Shown piece by piece: positions 45,761 through 54,715 of a DNA stretch of 64,000 bases. A program made the translations under genes and the position numbers. How positions within the stretch are numbered: the first letter of the stretch is position 1; each line of letters opens with the position of its first letter. The notes under the pieces were generated by a model. That model searched no databases. It was not told the origin of the DNA and saw only the letters and a list, made by a program, of their open reading frames with translations. The DNA is from Spirosoma profusum (GTDB lineage Bacteria; Bacteroidota; Bacteroidia; Cytophagales; Spirosomataceae). The stretch is from NCBI RefSeq assembly GCF_014699005.1, contig NZ_JACWZY010000007.1, forward strand, positions 62,001 to 126,000, given 5' to 3'.

Positions 45761-45816
45761 GGTTGTTCTTTCAAGGTTTAAACGAAAAGCCATAGCAATC
45801 TAAATCACTAATACGT

Positions 45817-46710
45817 ATGAAACGATTCTTGTACCACGGCGGAGTTGCTACGTTAATAATGTTCTGTTTCGCCAGCAATCTCAGCGCCCAGTCGTTACAA
45901 ACGCTTCCTGTAAAAACCATCCAGGACCTGCACGATTTTTTTAAGTGGTCGAACCAAAAAGCACCGATTATCAGCGGACATCGAGGTGGAATGGTGAAAG
46001 GTTTTCCGGAAAACTCAATTGCTACGTTCGAGAATACACTAAAACATACGCCCGCTTTTTTTGAAATCGATCCCCGGCTGACCAAAGACAGCGTCATCGT
46101 ACTCCTGCACGATGCTACGTTGGACCGTACCACCACAGGAACCGGAAAACTGGGCGATTATACGTGGGAAGAATTGAAAAAATTTCGGCTGAAAGATGCT
46201 GAAGGTAACGTAACAGAGCATCGAATTCCGACGCTGGCCGAAGTTATCGAGTGGGCACGTGGCAAAACCATTCTCAACCTCGATCGCAAGGACGTACCGT
46301 TTGCCATGACAGCCGCCCTTATCCGAAAACACAACGCAGACGCGTTTATGATGCTCACGGTTCATGCACCTGAACAGGCTCAGTATTACCTCAGGGATAA
46401 TAAAAATCGTATGTTTTCGGTATTCATCAAAAGCAAAGCCGAGCTGGAATCTTACGAAAAAGCAGGTGTTCCGGCCGCCAATATGATTGCGTACATCGGT
46501 CCGACTATAAAACCGGAAAACAAGGAATTGTATCAGCTGCTGAACGGTCGGGGCATTATGTGCATGATTTCGGCTGCTTCGTCGTACGATAAATTGACCA
46601 ACTCCGAAGAACGGGCTGCCGCTTACCGAGCGATTATCGCCGATGGAGCTACTATCCTGGAAACAGACCGGCCTATAGAAGTGGCCGAAGCGCTCAAAAA
46701 ACTGAAGTAG
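45817..46710 (+). CDS. Secreted glycerophosphodiester phosphodiesterase-family protein
   Basis: A 297-residue GDPD-fold protein with a signal peptide (MKRFLYHGGVATLIMF to about LSAQ). Catalytic residues fit the family: the HRGG motif (ISGHRGGMVKGFPENSIATF near 53-72), the acidic FEIDPRLTKD near 83 and the second His in LLHDATLDRTTTGTG near 97. It hydrolyses glycerophosphodiesters to glycerol 3-phosphate and alcohol, probably in the periplasm. It follows the polyol operon after a large hairpin, so it is probably a separate unit. Confidence 0.88.
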   Translation: MKRFLYHGGVATLIMFCFASNLSAQSLQTLPVKTIQDLHDFFKWSNQKAPIISGHRGGMVKGFPENSIATFENTLKHTPAFFEIDPRLTKDSVIVLLHDATLDRTTTGTGKLGDYTWEELKKFRLKDAEGNVTEHRIPTLAEVIEWARGKTILNLDRKDVPFAMTAALIRKHNADAFMMLTVHAPEQAQYYLRDNKNRMFSVFIKSKAELESYEKAGVPAANMIAYIGPTIKPENKELYQLLNGRGIMCMISAASSYDKLTNSEERAAAYRAIIADGATILETDRPIEVAEALKKLK

Positions 46711-46717
46711 GTAGTTT

Positions 46718-46750
46718 ATGGCCCAAACAGGCTCCGGCTGTTTGGGCCAT
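46718..46750. terminator. Bidirectional terminator between GDPD and WGR genes
   Basis: ATGGCCCAAACAG (46718-46730) pairs perfectly with 46738-46750 around 7 bases; it fills the gap between converging genes. Confidence 0.85.
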
Positions 46751-46757
46751 AATTCTA

Positions 46758-48182
46758 TCAGAGCGCATAAATATTACCCAGTGTTCGGTAAAAGCCTCCC
46801 TGTGCCGATTCTTCGATGGAGTCGACCAGATAAAGCTGATTCTCTTTCCGAAGGTTATGGGGGAATTGAACGTACCAGTCGTGATACCCTTCCGATACGA
46901 CTTTCACGCGGAGTTTGCCGCCTTCCCGAACGCATTTTAACATAACACCAGTTGTTCCGGCTGGCGCTGCTTCCAGCAACGTACTGGTCACTATGTCGAT
47001 GGTGGAGGCAGGTGCTTTAATATCACGAACCGTGAACGTCTGCCCGGATTTTGCCTGCTCAATGGCCTGTTCGCTCACATCTACGCAGGCGAAGGAACCG
47101 TCGGTGGTAACGATGTAAAGTTTTTCGTTCAGGTACTGCATCGAATAGGCTGATCCACAATCCGTTGCCAGTTTCCAGAGTCGTTCGCCCTTCTCGTTGA
47201 AGCAATAAAGTGATGAGCTGCTGTCACCAGCAAACACGTAGCGTCCATCGGGGGAGGCTGCACAGGAGAAAACCCCACCATCGGCCTTGAATAGCGTTTT
47301 CGGATTTCCGCTTTTGTCGAAACTGTGAATAGTTCTTGAAGCTGTACCGGCATAAACGACATTGTCGATTTGCCAGCCAAACAGCACACTTCCTGTTGGC
47401 TGATGCCAGACGACCGTGTTACTTTCCCAACCGTAGTAACAACTCACGCCCTTCGAGTCACCGTAAAAAATCCGGCCAACCTCATCGCAACGTACCATCC
47501 AGGCACTATCACCGGCTGTTTTTACGGCCCATTGTTCCTCATCTTCGTAGTTCACCGTAGTCAGATTCCCTGCGGCATCCGAAACGGCCAATAAACCACT
47601 CTGAATATCAAGCCAGTAAATGTCGATATGCTCACTTATTTCGTAGGCCAGCCGGGGCGTTTTACCCGATAAATCATATACGTTCCCGTCGTCGCAACCT
47701 ACGTAGATCCAGTTTCCATCGCCCACAATGCACTTCACGCCTTCGGCAAAACGGTACTGGACCATTACGTCGGCTTCGTGATTGAGTTTATAGACAATTC
47801 CGTCCTCATTACCGACCCAGCAACTGGTTTCATCAACAAAAATCCCGTAAGCTGGTGATCCTGAACTAAATCGCCATAAAATCGGTGCCTGATCTTTAAC
47901 CGCTGATGGCTGACTGACAATGGTTCGTCGGGTGGAGGTACGCTTTTTACGCTGCCCCTTTATGGCATCCACGTAGCCTTTGCGCTTCTTTTCGCTGATC
48001 TTTTTCTGTGCGAATTTCTCCGCTTCGGCTTCCGTCGAGAGTGTTTGCGTGCTTGCACTGCCATCGGTACCAATGCGGCCGTAGGTAATTACAACGGTCG
48101 TACCATCGACCACAACTTCATAGAATTTATGAGCACTACCAACTGTTTCTTCTTCCGAAAATTCGAGATAATAGGTGGACAT
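46758..48182 (-). CDS. WGR domain fused to a PQQ/WD-like beta-propeller
   Basis: A 474-residue protein without a signal peptide. Residues 1-80 form a WGR domain (YYLEFSEEETVGSAHKFYEV ... YGRIGTDGSASTQTLSTEAE), as found in DNA-damage-related PARPs and bacterial MolR-type proteins. A basic linker follows (KKRTSTRRTI, about 82-93). Residues ~100-370 carry repeated blades with WVGNEDGIVYKL, IYVGCDDGNVYDL, VYAGTASRTIHSFDKSGN and VFAGDSSSSLYCFNEKGE, like PQQ-type propellers. The last ~100 residues form a separate small beta domain. The function is unknown; it lies 51 bp after proC in the same direction. Confidence 0.8.
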   Translation of the reverse strand: MSTYYLEFSEEETVGSAHKFYEVVVDGTTVVITYGRIGTDGSASTQTLSTEAEAEKFAQKKISEKKRKGYVDAIKGQRKKRTSTRRTIVSQPSAVKDQAPILWRFSSGSPAYGIFVDETSCWVGNEDGIVYKLNHEADVMVQYRFAEGVKCIVGDGNWIYVGCDDGNVYDLSGKTPRLAYEISEHIDIYWLDIQSGLLAVSDAAGNLTTVNYEDEEQWAVKTAGDSAWMVRCDEVGRIFYGDSKGVSCYYGWESNTVVWHQPTGSVLFGWQIDNVVYAGTASRTIHSFDKSGNPKTLFKADGGVFSCAASPDGRYVFAGDSSSSLYCFNEKGERLWKLATDCGSAYSMQYLNEKLYIVTTDGSFACVDVSEQAIEQAKSGQTFTVRDIKAPASTIDIVTSTLLEAAPAGTTGVMLKCVREGGKLRVKVVSEGYHDWYVQFPHNLRKENQLYLVDSIEESAQGGFYRTLGNIYAL

Positions 48183-48233
48183 AATTGAATGGTTATATGG
48201 TTTTGGACGAAATAAGTTACCAATCAGCTTTAT

Positions 48234-49037
48234 TTACCCCTTCGATAATTCCGTGGCCCGCACCTGAGCAGCTTTGATACCTGCTACCAATGTATCGGAT
48301 AAGGCGCCACTCTCGAAGGTACGTAGCGCGGCTTCGGTGGTGCCACCTTTCGAGGCTACAGCTTTGATAAGGTCATCCAGCGATTTATCAGCGGTGTTGA
48401 TGAGGTGATAGGCACCGAGCATGGTTTGTTTCACCAAAAGGGCCGATACGGCATCGTCAAAACCCATCTGTTTGCCAGCGTCGATCATGGCTTTAACGAC
48501 GTAGTAAAAGTAGGCGGGACCACTGCCGCTGAGGGCTGTAACCGCATCCAGCATGGCTTCATCTTCTAAAAAAATAGACCGACCTGTAGCGTTGATGAGG
48601 TTTTCAACCCGGCGCAGATTAGCTAAATCAACCTCTTTTGCTGCTGTAAAACCGGTGATACCCATACCCAGCATGGCGGGTGTATTGGGCATGGCACGTA
48701 CGACCAGTGGGTGCGCTAGTTTTTCCTGAATCTGATTGATGGGAATGCCTGCCATAATACTCAAAACGACCTGATTAGGCTGGACAACATCACGTAGTGA
48801 TTCGTATACACTGTTGAAATCCTGCGGTTTAACCGACAGAATTATCAGGTCAGTTTCGCCCACGCGTGGGCCAATCGTATCGACAACGACCCCGGCTTTT
48901 TCGGCTTTGAGCGCTTCCGAGCGGTCGGTGCTTTTTTCGATGAGGAGCAGGTTATCTTTTTTTACCAGATCGTATTGGAGAAACGATTTGGCGAACGCCA
49001 TGCCCATATTACCACAGCCAACAATTGCAATTTTCAT
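48234..49037 (-). CDS. proC: Pyrroline-5-carboxylate reductase
   Basis: A 267-residue enzyme making proline from pyrroline-5-carboxylate with NAD(P)H. It has the N-terminal Rossmann motif IVGCGNMGMAFAKSFL, the conserved MPNTPAMLGMGITGF near 116, and the C-terminal signature SGSGPAYFYYVVKAMIDAG near 170 with VASKGGTTEAALRTFE near 230. Length is normal. An upstream promoter-like element and a leader hairpin lie between 49113 and 49152. Confidence 0.95.
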   Translation of the reverse strand: MKIAIVGCGNMGMAFAKSFLQYDLVKKDNLLLIEKSTDRSEALKAEKAGVVVDTIGPRVGETDLIILSVKPQDFNSVYESLRDVVQPNQVVLSIMAGIPINQIQEKLAHPLVVRAMPNTPAMLGMGITGFTAAKEVDLANLRRVENLINATGRSIFLEDEAMLDAVTALSGSGPAYFYYVVKAMIDAGKQMGFDDAVSALLVKQTMLGAYHLINTADKSLDDLIKAVASKGGTTEAALRTFESGALSDTLVAGIKAAQVRATELSKG

Positions 49038-49112
49038 TTTTCGAGAATAAAAAGTGAATGAATAAATCGCCGAAACGATAGAAAATGATGTAGTGCTGAT
49101 GAAGTGGTAAAC

Positions 49113-49142
49113 AAAAAGGGCCAGACTACTGAAGCCTGACCC
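49113..49142 (-). terminator. Terminator-like hairpin in the proC upstream region
   Basis: On the minus strand, GGGTCAGGCT (49142-49133) pairs with AGTCTGGCCC (49127-49118) including G-T wobbles, around a 5-base loop, followed by five Ts (49117-49113). It lies about 75 bp upstream of proC and could end readthrough from the tlpA unit or act as an attenuator. Confidence 0.6.
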
Positions 49143-49144
49143 TG

Positions 49145-49152
49145 CAAAACTA
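49145..49152 (-). promoter_or_regulatory. -7 element upstream of proC
   Basis: TAGTTTTG on the minus strand matches TAnnTTTG about 108 bp before the proC ATG. A transcript starting here would begin in or next to the hairpin at 49113-49142, which lowers confidence. Confidence 0.35.
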
Positions 49153-49160
49153 ATGAATCC

Positions 49161-49283
49161 TTTTTGTCCTGCTGACGAAGCCGGGCCGCCGGAGCGGAAG
49201 ATCTTAAATTTCCCTTCCTGGCTTGTTTGGATGCCTTAAGATGCTTCCGCTCCGGCGGCCCGGCTTCGTCAGCAGGACAAAAA
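49161..49283. terminator. Perfect 40 bp-stem hairpin after the tlpA-like gene
   Basis: 49161-49200 is perfectly complementary to 49244-49283 over 40 bp, the longest perfect stem in the window. The core continues with ATCTTAA (49201-49207) pairing TTAAGAT (49236-49242). The core shares TTGTTTG, CCTTAAGATGCTTC and spacing with the hairpin at 45667-45760, while the outer arms differ. It begins 3 bp past the stop of the minus-strand thioredoxin gene. Confidence 0.9.
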
Positions 49284-49286
49284 AAA

Positions 49287-50420
49287 TCATTGACCACCTT
49301 TGAGAACTTCTTCTAATTTTTGCTCCAACGCTTCACCCCGAAGGTTCTTGGCGATAATTTTTCCTTCTTTATCGAGCAGGAACGTAGCGGGGATGGCCTG
49401 AACGCCGTACTGTTGCGCGGCTGCCGACTGCCAGAATTTCAAATCCGATACGTGCGTCCAGGTAAGGTTATCATTACGTATAGCTTTAGTCCAGTTTGCT
49501 TTTGCCTGATCAAGCGATACGCTGTAAATAGCGAAGCCTTTGTCTTTGAACTTGTTATACATCCGTACTACGTTCGGATTTTCAGCCCGACACGGTCCGC
49601 ACCACGATGCCCAGAAATCGATTAATACGTATTTTCCACGTAGCGACGACAGCGGAACTGGATTGCCAGTGGTGTCCGTAAGCGCAATCTCCGGAGCCTG
49701 AGCACCAACTGCTACACCTTTGATACGTGCCACCCGACCGATCAGCGATTTGGCGTGTGGGCTGTTCGGATTCTCTTTCTCGAACCGAGTCGCCAGCGCG
49801 TCATACGTAGCAAAATCGTTCTCAATGTTAATGAAATTCAGGGCAAATAATGAAACCAGCGACGTGCCCATTTCGGGTAGCATGGCTTTCACTTTGGTCA
49901 CTACATCCTGCTCGGCTGCCTGGTATTCCTGCTCAATTTGAGCCGCTTTTTTGTTATCTTTTTTCTCGGTGGCGGCAGCCATCTGTTTATTCCAGTTCTG
50001 CACTTTGGTTTCCATATCGGTACGTAGCGTCATCAGCTTTTCGTAGTACTCCATATTTTTGGACCCCGTAATGGTTGCCTTGCCCGTCTGACCGGTTTTG
50101 GCATCCATCCGAAAACCGTCGGCTGTTACGTTAAGGGTTTCACCGCCTTCAACAAGTAGAGCCAGTTTCTGCCCACCTCCTACGTTCAGAACGAAAACTT
50201 CACCACCGTCGGCTACGTTGCCTTTGAGTGTGAAGGCATTAGCGGCAACTTTAGCCGAATCGAGTTTGCGGGTAGGCTGTGTGTTAGCTTCCAGATACAC
50301 GTAACTGCCAGGGGCCGCGTTTTTAACTTTGCCGATTACGGTGAAAGGCTTAGTGGCCTGAGCCTGAGCAGCGACGCCAGCGGCCAGCAAACTGAGGATG
50401 GTGAATACTACGTTCTTCAT
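49287..50420 (-). CDS. TlpA-like thioredoxin with N-terminal DUF4369-like domain
   Basis: A 377-residue exported protein. A signal peptide (VVFTILSLLAAGVAAQAQA) is followed by a DUF4369-like beta domain (about 23-125), a helical middle (about 126-225) and a C-terminal TlpA/AhpC thioredoxin domain with WASWCGPCRAENP near 271, giving a CxxC redox site, and a cis-Pro in QAIPATFLLD near 341. Such proteins act as periplasmic disulfide reductases or oxidases, often linked to nutrient-limited growth in Bacteroidetes. The start overlaps the gatB stop by 4 bp, so it is translationally coupled to gatB. Confidence 0.9.
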   Translation of the reverse strand: MKNVVFTILSLLAAGVAAQAQATKPFTVIGKVKNAAPGSYVYLEANTQPTRKLDSAKVAANAFTLKGNVADGGEVFVLNVGGGQKLALLVEGGETLNVTADGFRMDAKTGQTGKATITGSKNMEYYEKLMTLRTDMETKVQNWNKQMAAATEKKDNKKAAQIEQEYQAAEQDVVTKVKAMLPEMGTSLVSLFALNFINIENDFATYDALATRFEKENPNSPHAKSLIGRVARIKGVAVGAQAPEIALTDTTGNPVPLSSLRGKYVLIDFWASWCGPCRAENPNVVRMYNKFKDKGFAIYSVSLDQAKANWTKAIRNDNLTWTHVSDLKFWQSAAAQQYGVQAIPATFLLDKEGKIIAKNLRGEALEQKLEEVLKGGQ

Positions 50421-51922
50421 TGTTTTTGGAGTGTCTTCGCTAATAACTCATTAACCAATTTGGGGTCGGCCGAACCTTTCGATTTCTTCATGACCTCACC
50501 CATAAATAAACCCAGCAGATTTTTCTTGCCTTTCTGGTATTGCTCTACTTTGTCGGGCCAAGCCGCTAGTACTTCTTCTACCAACGTTTGTAACGTATCC
50601 GTATTGCGATTCTGAATCAATCCGTGTGCGCTGGCGAGGTCGGCGGGCGATGCTTCGGGCGCGTCAATCATCAGTGTAAAAACCTGTTGCGCAGCCGTCT
50701 GGCTTATCGTTCCTTCGTCAATTAGCTTTAGTAAAGACGCCAGTTGTTCCACCGAAACCGGAAACTTGCGCTCACGTAGTGTTTTCTCGTTGAGTTGCCC
50801 TTTTACAGGACCCATCACCCAGTTCGAAGCCGCTTTGTAATTAGTTGTTTTCGTACAAACAGCTTCATAATACTCGGCTAGCTCTTTGGCATCGGTCAGC
50901 AACGTAGCGTCGTAATCCGGCAGACCATACATGGTCGTGAATTTATGATGCAATGCAGCAGGTAACATTGGCATACGATCCTGAATATCAGCCAGCCACT
51001 CCTCCGAAATCACGACCGGCGTGAGGTCAGGATCGGGAAAGTAGCGGTAGTCATTCATGGTTTCTTTCTCGCGCATGGCATAGCTCTGGCCCGTTGCCGC
51101 GTCGAACGTACGCGTTTCCTGCGTGATACGTTCGCCAGCGCCGGATTCCGTCAGTTCAACCTGCCGCCGAAATTCTGAATCAACCGCTCGCATTACGTTC
51201 CGGATCGAGTTCAGGTTTTTTACCTCAACCTTCGTGCCGAGATGCGTTGCTCCCTTCGGTCGAATGGAAATATTTACGTCGCAACGTAGCGACCCTTCTT
51301 CCATATTACCATCGCAGATATCCAGGTAACGTACCAGTCGCCGAACTTCAGTCAGGTATTGACCGGCTTCGTCGGCGGTACGTAGGCAAGGCTCCGTAAC
51401 CATCTCAATGAGTGGCGTTCCGGCGCGGTTATAGTCCAGTTGAGTTGTCCAATCGCTGCCGTCGTGTATACTTTTCCCGGCGTCTTCTTCCAAGTGGATG
51501 TGATGGATCTGGATGGTTGTCTGGTAGGATTTGCCCGTATCAGGGTCTTTGGCGGTTATGGGAATTCCCCCGCCGACACAAATAGGCCCTTTATCCTGCG
51601 AAAGCTGATACCCTTTTGGTAGGTCGGGATAAAAATAATTTTTGCGGGCAAAAACGTTATGTCGTGTAATGGTGCAGCCACAAGCCAGCCCCATCCGAAC
51701 GGCGTATTCAACCACTTTGCGGTTGAGTTTGGGCAACGTACCGGGATAACCCAACGTAATGGCGCTGATATTTGTATTCGGCTCGGCCCCGAACGCATTG
51801 GTGTCGGCCGCGAAAATTTTACTTTGGGTTAGTAACTGACAGTGCACCTCCAGACCGATAACGGCTTCATATTTTGCCAAGATTTCTGGCGAAAGGCTTG
51901 CTTCGGCTACCATTGTGGACAT
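50417..51922 (-). CDS. gatB: Aspartyl/glutamyl-tRNA amidotransferase subunit B
   Basis: A 501-residue subunit of the GatCAB amidotransferase, which converts misacylated Glu-tRNA(Gln) or Asp-tRNA(Asn). It begins with the GatB pattern YEAVIGLEVHCQLLTQSKIF, contains LPKGYQLSQ near 113, EDAGKSIHD near 155 and a C-terminal GatB/YqeY helical domain with GLFMGEVMKKSKGSADP near 473. gatA and gatC are not in the window. It overlaps the tlpA-like gene by 4 bp. A promoter element lies 15 bp upstream. Confidence 0.96.
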   Translation of the reverse strand: MSTMVAEASLSPEILAKYEAVIGLEVHCQLLTQSKIFAADTNAFGAEPNTNISAITLGYPGTLPKLNRKVVEYAVRMGLACGCTITRHNVFARKNYFYPDLPKGYQLSQDKGPICVGGGIPITAKDPDTGKSYQTTIQIHHIHLEEDAGKSIHDGSDWTTQLDYNRAGTPLIEMVTEPCLRTADEAGQYLTEVRRLVRYLDICDGNMEEGSLRCDVNISIRPKGATHLGTKVEVKNLNSIRNVMRAVDSEFRRQVELTESGAGERITQETRTFDAATGQSYAMREKETMNDYRYFPDPDLTPVVISEEWLADIQDRMPMLPAALHHKFTTMYGLPDYDATLLTDAKELAEYYEAVCTKTTNYKAASNWVMGPVKGQLNEKTLRERKFPVSVEQLASLLKLIDEGTISQTAAQQVFTLMIDAPEASPADLASAHGLIQNRNTDTLQTLVEEVLAAWPDKVEQYQKGKKNLLGLFMGEVMKKSKGSADPKLVNELLAKTLQKQ

Positions 51923-51936
51923 TTGATTGTTTGGCG

Positions 51937-51944
51937 CAAAGATA
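51937..51944 (-). promoter_or_regulatory. -7 element for gatB
   Basis: TATCTTTG on the minus strand, 15 bp before the gatB ATG. The resulting leader would be very short, under about 10 bases. Confidence 0.5.
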
Positions 51945-51972
51945 GCGAAAAGGCACGGAGGGCGGTTTGTCT

Positions 51973-52809
51973 CTAAATCACATTTAGCCGATACTTCAGA
52001 TAGGTTTGTGCCAGAAGGGCTATTTTTTGCGGATTTGGCACCCGAATTCGTTCGTTCTGGATGCGGGAGGCTGATAACCGCTTGATTTTGTTGAACAGCG
52101 TCTGGTAATACATATAGGCCAGATAAACACCCATCCGGGCACCACGTGGCAAATTCATGATGCCAATATAGGCCTCATCGAAATCCTGCTGAATATCAGC
52201 TTCGATATGTTGCTTGGTGGCGCTACAAAAATCTTTAAAATCAACACCGGGGAAATACGTACGTCCCCGATCCACAAAATCACTTTTTAAATCGCGCAGG
52301 AAATTCACTTTTTGAAAAGCTGAACCCAGCTTTCGGGCTGGCTCGCACAGTCGGTCAAACTGGTCTTTATCGCCTTCGCAGAACACGCGTAGACACATCA
52401 GGCCCACTACTTCGGCGGAGCCGTAAATGTACTCATCATAACTATCAGCATCGTACTCCTGTTGATAGAGGTCCATTTCCATGCTTTTCAGGAAGGACTC
52501 GATCAGCTCATGTTCAATTTTATACTCTTTGACAATCAACTGGAACGATTGCAGGATGGGGTTCAGACTGATTCCCTCTTCGATAGCCTGATACGTATCG
52601 TGCCGGAAGCGTTCGAGTAGCGTTTTTTTGTCGAATTCATGGAACGTATCGACAATCTCATCAGCGTAGCGAACAAATCCATAGATGGCGTAAATCGGCA
52701 GGTGGAATTTACGATCTAGTGTCTTGATACCCAGCGTAAACGACGTACTGTACCGCTCGGTAACAAGTTTACTACATTCCAGTGCAGTTGTGTTGAACAA
52801 CGCCATCAT
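51973..52809 (-). CDS. crtB: Phytoene synthase
   Basis: A 278-residue squalene/phytoene synthase-family enzyme that joins two geranylgeranyl diphosphates. The two aspartate-rich motifs are present: YADEIVDTF near 48-56 and FLRDLKSDFVDRGRTYFP near 169-186. The substrate-binding segment AEVVGLMCLRVFC near 131 is also typical. It starts 31 bp after the crtI stop, so crtI-crtB form an operon supplying carotenoid pigment precursors. Confidence 0.94.
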   Translation of the reverse strand: MMALFNTTALECSKLVTERYSTSFTLGIKTLDRKFHLPIYAIYGFVRYADEIVDTFHEFDKKTLLERFRHDTYQAIEEGISLNPILQSFQLIVKEYKIEHELIESFLKSMEMDLYQQEYDADSYDEYIYGSAEVVGLMCLRVFCEGDKDQFDRLCEPARKLGSAFQKVNFLRDLKSDFVDRGRTYFPGVDFKDFCSATKQHIEADIQQDFDEAYIGIMNLPRGARMGVYLAYMYYQTLFNKIKRLSASRIQNERIRVPNPQKIALLAQTYLKYRLNVI

Positions 52810-52840
52810 AGCGTAAAGAGGTAAAGGTTAAGTCTGTAAG

Positions 52841-54313
52841 TTAATGAAATTCTTTAGCAACCTCATCCGCCACAACAAGGCCCGAAATCAGCGAAGGCGG
52901 CACACCCGGTCCCGGCACGGTAAGCTGACCGGTGTAGAACAAGTTGTTCACCCGTTTGTTCTTTAAAGCTGGTTTTAAAAGCGCTGTCTGTCGTAACGTA
53001 TTGGCCAGGCCATAAGCATTTCCCCGAAACGCGTTGTAATCACTTTTAAAATCGCGGTGTGCGTAACTACGTTTATAAACGATGTGATTTCGAATGTCTT
53101 CACCTACATACGCTTCGAGCCGGTCCATTAAAAGATCAAAATAATGCTCGCGCGTTGCTTCGTCGTCGGTTAAATCGGGAGCCACCGGAATCAGCAGAAA
53201 CAGATTCTCGCAGCCTTCCGGTGCTACACTAGAGTCGGTTTTCGACGGAGCCGACGCGTAAAACAGGGGTTTAGTGGGCCAGCGTGGCGTTTCGTAAATC
53301 TCCTGAGCGTGTAGCTTGAAATTTTCGTCGAAAAAAAGATTATGGTGCTGTAGTCGCGGCACTCGTTTGTTAATGCCTAAATAAAATAGCAGCGATGATG
53401 GCGCCATCACCCGGCTCTGCCAATACGTATCACTATAGTTACGATACGTAGCGTCGACAAGTTTGGATTCAACGTGATGATAATCGGCACCGGCCACCAC
53501 TACGTCGGTTTCGAAAATTCCCTGATCGGTCACTACTTTCTGCACCTGGTTTTTCACTACGTCGATTTTCTGAACGTTCTGATTCAGAAGAATTTTTACG
53601 CCTTTTTCTTCTGCCAGGCGGACCATTGCCTTAACAATTTCGTGCATGCCACCCAATGGATACCAGGTGCCCATTGCCATCTCGGCATAATTCATCAGGC
53701 TATACATTGCAGGCGTATTTTCGGGCGTAGCTCCCAGAAAAAGCACTGGAAATTCGATGATTTCGAGTAAACGGGAATTTTTAAAAAACTTGCGGGCGTG
53801 AATAGCAAACGACTGAAATACGTCCAGCCGTGCTACGTCGAAAAGCAATTTCAGGCTAAGAAATTCGGTAATCGAGCGGCTGGGTTTCCAGACGAACTGG
53901 TTCATACCCACATCGTATTTATAGGCGGCCTGTTTCAGAAATTCGCGCAGTCTGATACTGCTACCCGTTTCCATCTGCTCAAACAGTGCTTCAATCTGGG
54001 GCATCCCTGCCGGAATATCCACTACGTCGTCGGGTCCGAAAATGACGCTGTACGATGGGTCTAGCCGGATGAGGTTATAATAATCGGAAGGTTTTTTACC
54101 GAAACGGGCAAAATAATTCTCAAAAATATCGGGCATCCAATACCAGCTTGGGCCCATGTCGAAGGTAAACCCCTCAGCCTGAAATACGCGGGCGCGGCCA
54201 CCGGGCGTACTATTTTTTTCGAGAATGGTAACGTCGTAACCTTTATCGGCTAGACTGGTCGCAGCGGCCAGCCCGGCAAATCCGGCTCCGATAACAAGAA
54301 TACGTCGGGGCAT
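52841..54313 (-). CDS. crtI: Phytoene desaturase
   Basis: A 490-residue CrtI-type FAD oxidoreductase that desaturates phytoene toward lycopene. The dinucleotide-binding motif is VIGAGFAGLAAATSLADKGY near 6-25 with EKNSTPGGRA near 32. The C-terminal CrtI signature LFYTGQLTVPGPGVPPSLIS is near 458-477, as expected. Length is typical. It precedes crtB in the same direction and lies downstream of the ECF sigma gene, with three terminator-like hairpins between. Confidence 0.95.
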   Translation of the reverse strand: MPRRILVIGAGFAGLAAATSLADKGYDVTILEKNSTPGGRARVFQAEGFTFDMGPSWYWMPDIFENYFARFGKKPSDYYNLIRLDPSYSVIFGPDDVVDIPAGMPQIEALFEQMETGSSIRLREFLKQAAYKYDVGMNQFVWKPSRSITEFLSLKLLFDVARLDVFQSFAIHARKFFKNSRLLEIIEFPVLFLGATPENTPAMYSLMNYAEMAMGTWYPLGGMHEIVKAMVRLAEEKGVKILLNQNVQKIDVVKNQVQKVVTDQGIFETDVVVAGADYHHVESKLVDATYRNYSDTYWQSRVMAPSSLLFYLGINKRVPRLQHHNLFFDENFKLHAQEIYETPRWPTKPLFYASAPSKTDSSVAPEGCENLFLLIPVAPDLTDDEATREHYFDLLMDRLEAYVGEDIRNHIVYKRSYAHRDFKSDYNAFRGNAYGLANTLRQTALLKPALKNKRVNNLFYTGQLTVPGPGVPPSLISGLVVADEVAKEFH

Positions 54314-54394
54314 TAGTATGGGTTAATTGATTGAGCGGCTATGTCTGGTAAGTGTTTGTGGATGGGATTTGTTTGCTCGAAGCTATCGGATTTT

Positions 54395-54439
54395 ACCGCC
54401 CCCAACCCCCTCCTGTTTTAGGAGGGGGTTGGGGGCGGT
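54395..54439. terminator. 20 bp GC-rich hairpin upstream of crtI
   Basis: 54395-54414 pairs perfectly with 54420-54439 around a 5-base loop. The arms are C- and G-tract-rich. Confidence 0.8.
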
Positions 54440-54551
54440 CGCAGAGCAAGTAAACACGTTTCGGCTATTAACTCAAACCGCTATCTAAAAATACCTGAAA
54501 AATTTTTTGAAATTATTTTGAAAAAAGCGTGACGAGACCGTCTTGAGCAAG

Positions 54552-54602
54552 AAAAAACGTATCAGAAATCAGGTTTTGAACCTGATTTCTGATACGTTTT
54601 TT
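54552..54602. terminator. 24 bp-stem bidirectional terminator
   Basis: 54552-54575 pairs perfectly with 54579-54602 around a 3-base loop, with a run of As on one side and Ts on the other. The arms contain ACGTA/TACGT. Confidence 0.85.
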
Positions 54603-54685
54603 TAGGATACTAAATACTAGCTACGCTATTCCTGCCTTGTTCAGGCTATTTTGCTAAAAGATTGATTTTGAGTTATATAAACAAA

Positions 54686-54715
54686 AAAAGTTGGAGGGAA
54701 TTCCCTCCAACTTTT
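54686..54715 (-). terminator. Perfect 30 bp palindrome terminator after the sigma gene
   Basis: A continuous palindrome of two 15-base halves centred on GAATTC, with outer A- and T-runs. It lies 74 bp downstream of the sigma-factor stop on the minus strand. Confidence 0.85.

Noticed and set aside
42153-46710. Autoinducer-2 (lsr) uptake and processing locus
   Set aside because: Only the first kinase is LsrK-like; no lsrACDBFG genes are present and the transporter is of polyol type.
45667-49283. Insertion sequence or composite transposon bounded by the two similar hairpins
   Set aside because: No transposase or target duplication lies between them; the genes inside are ordinary chromosomal genes.
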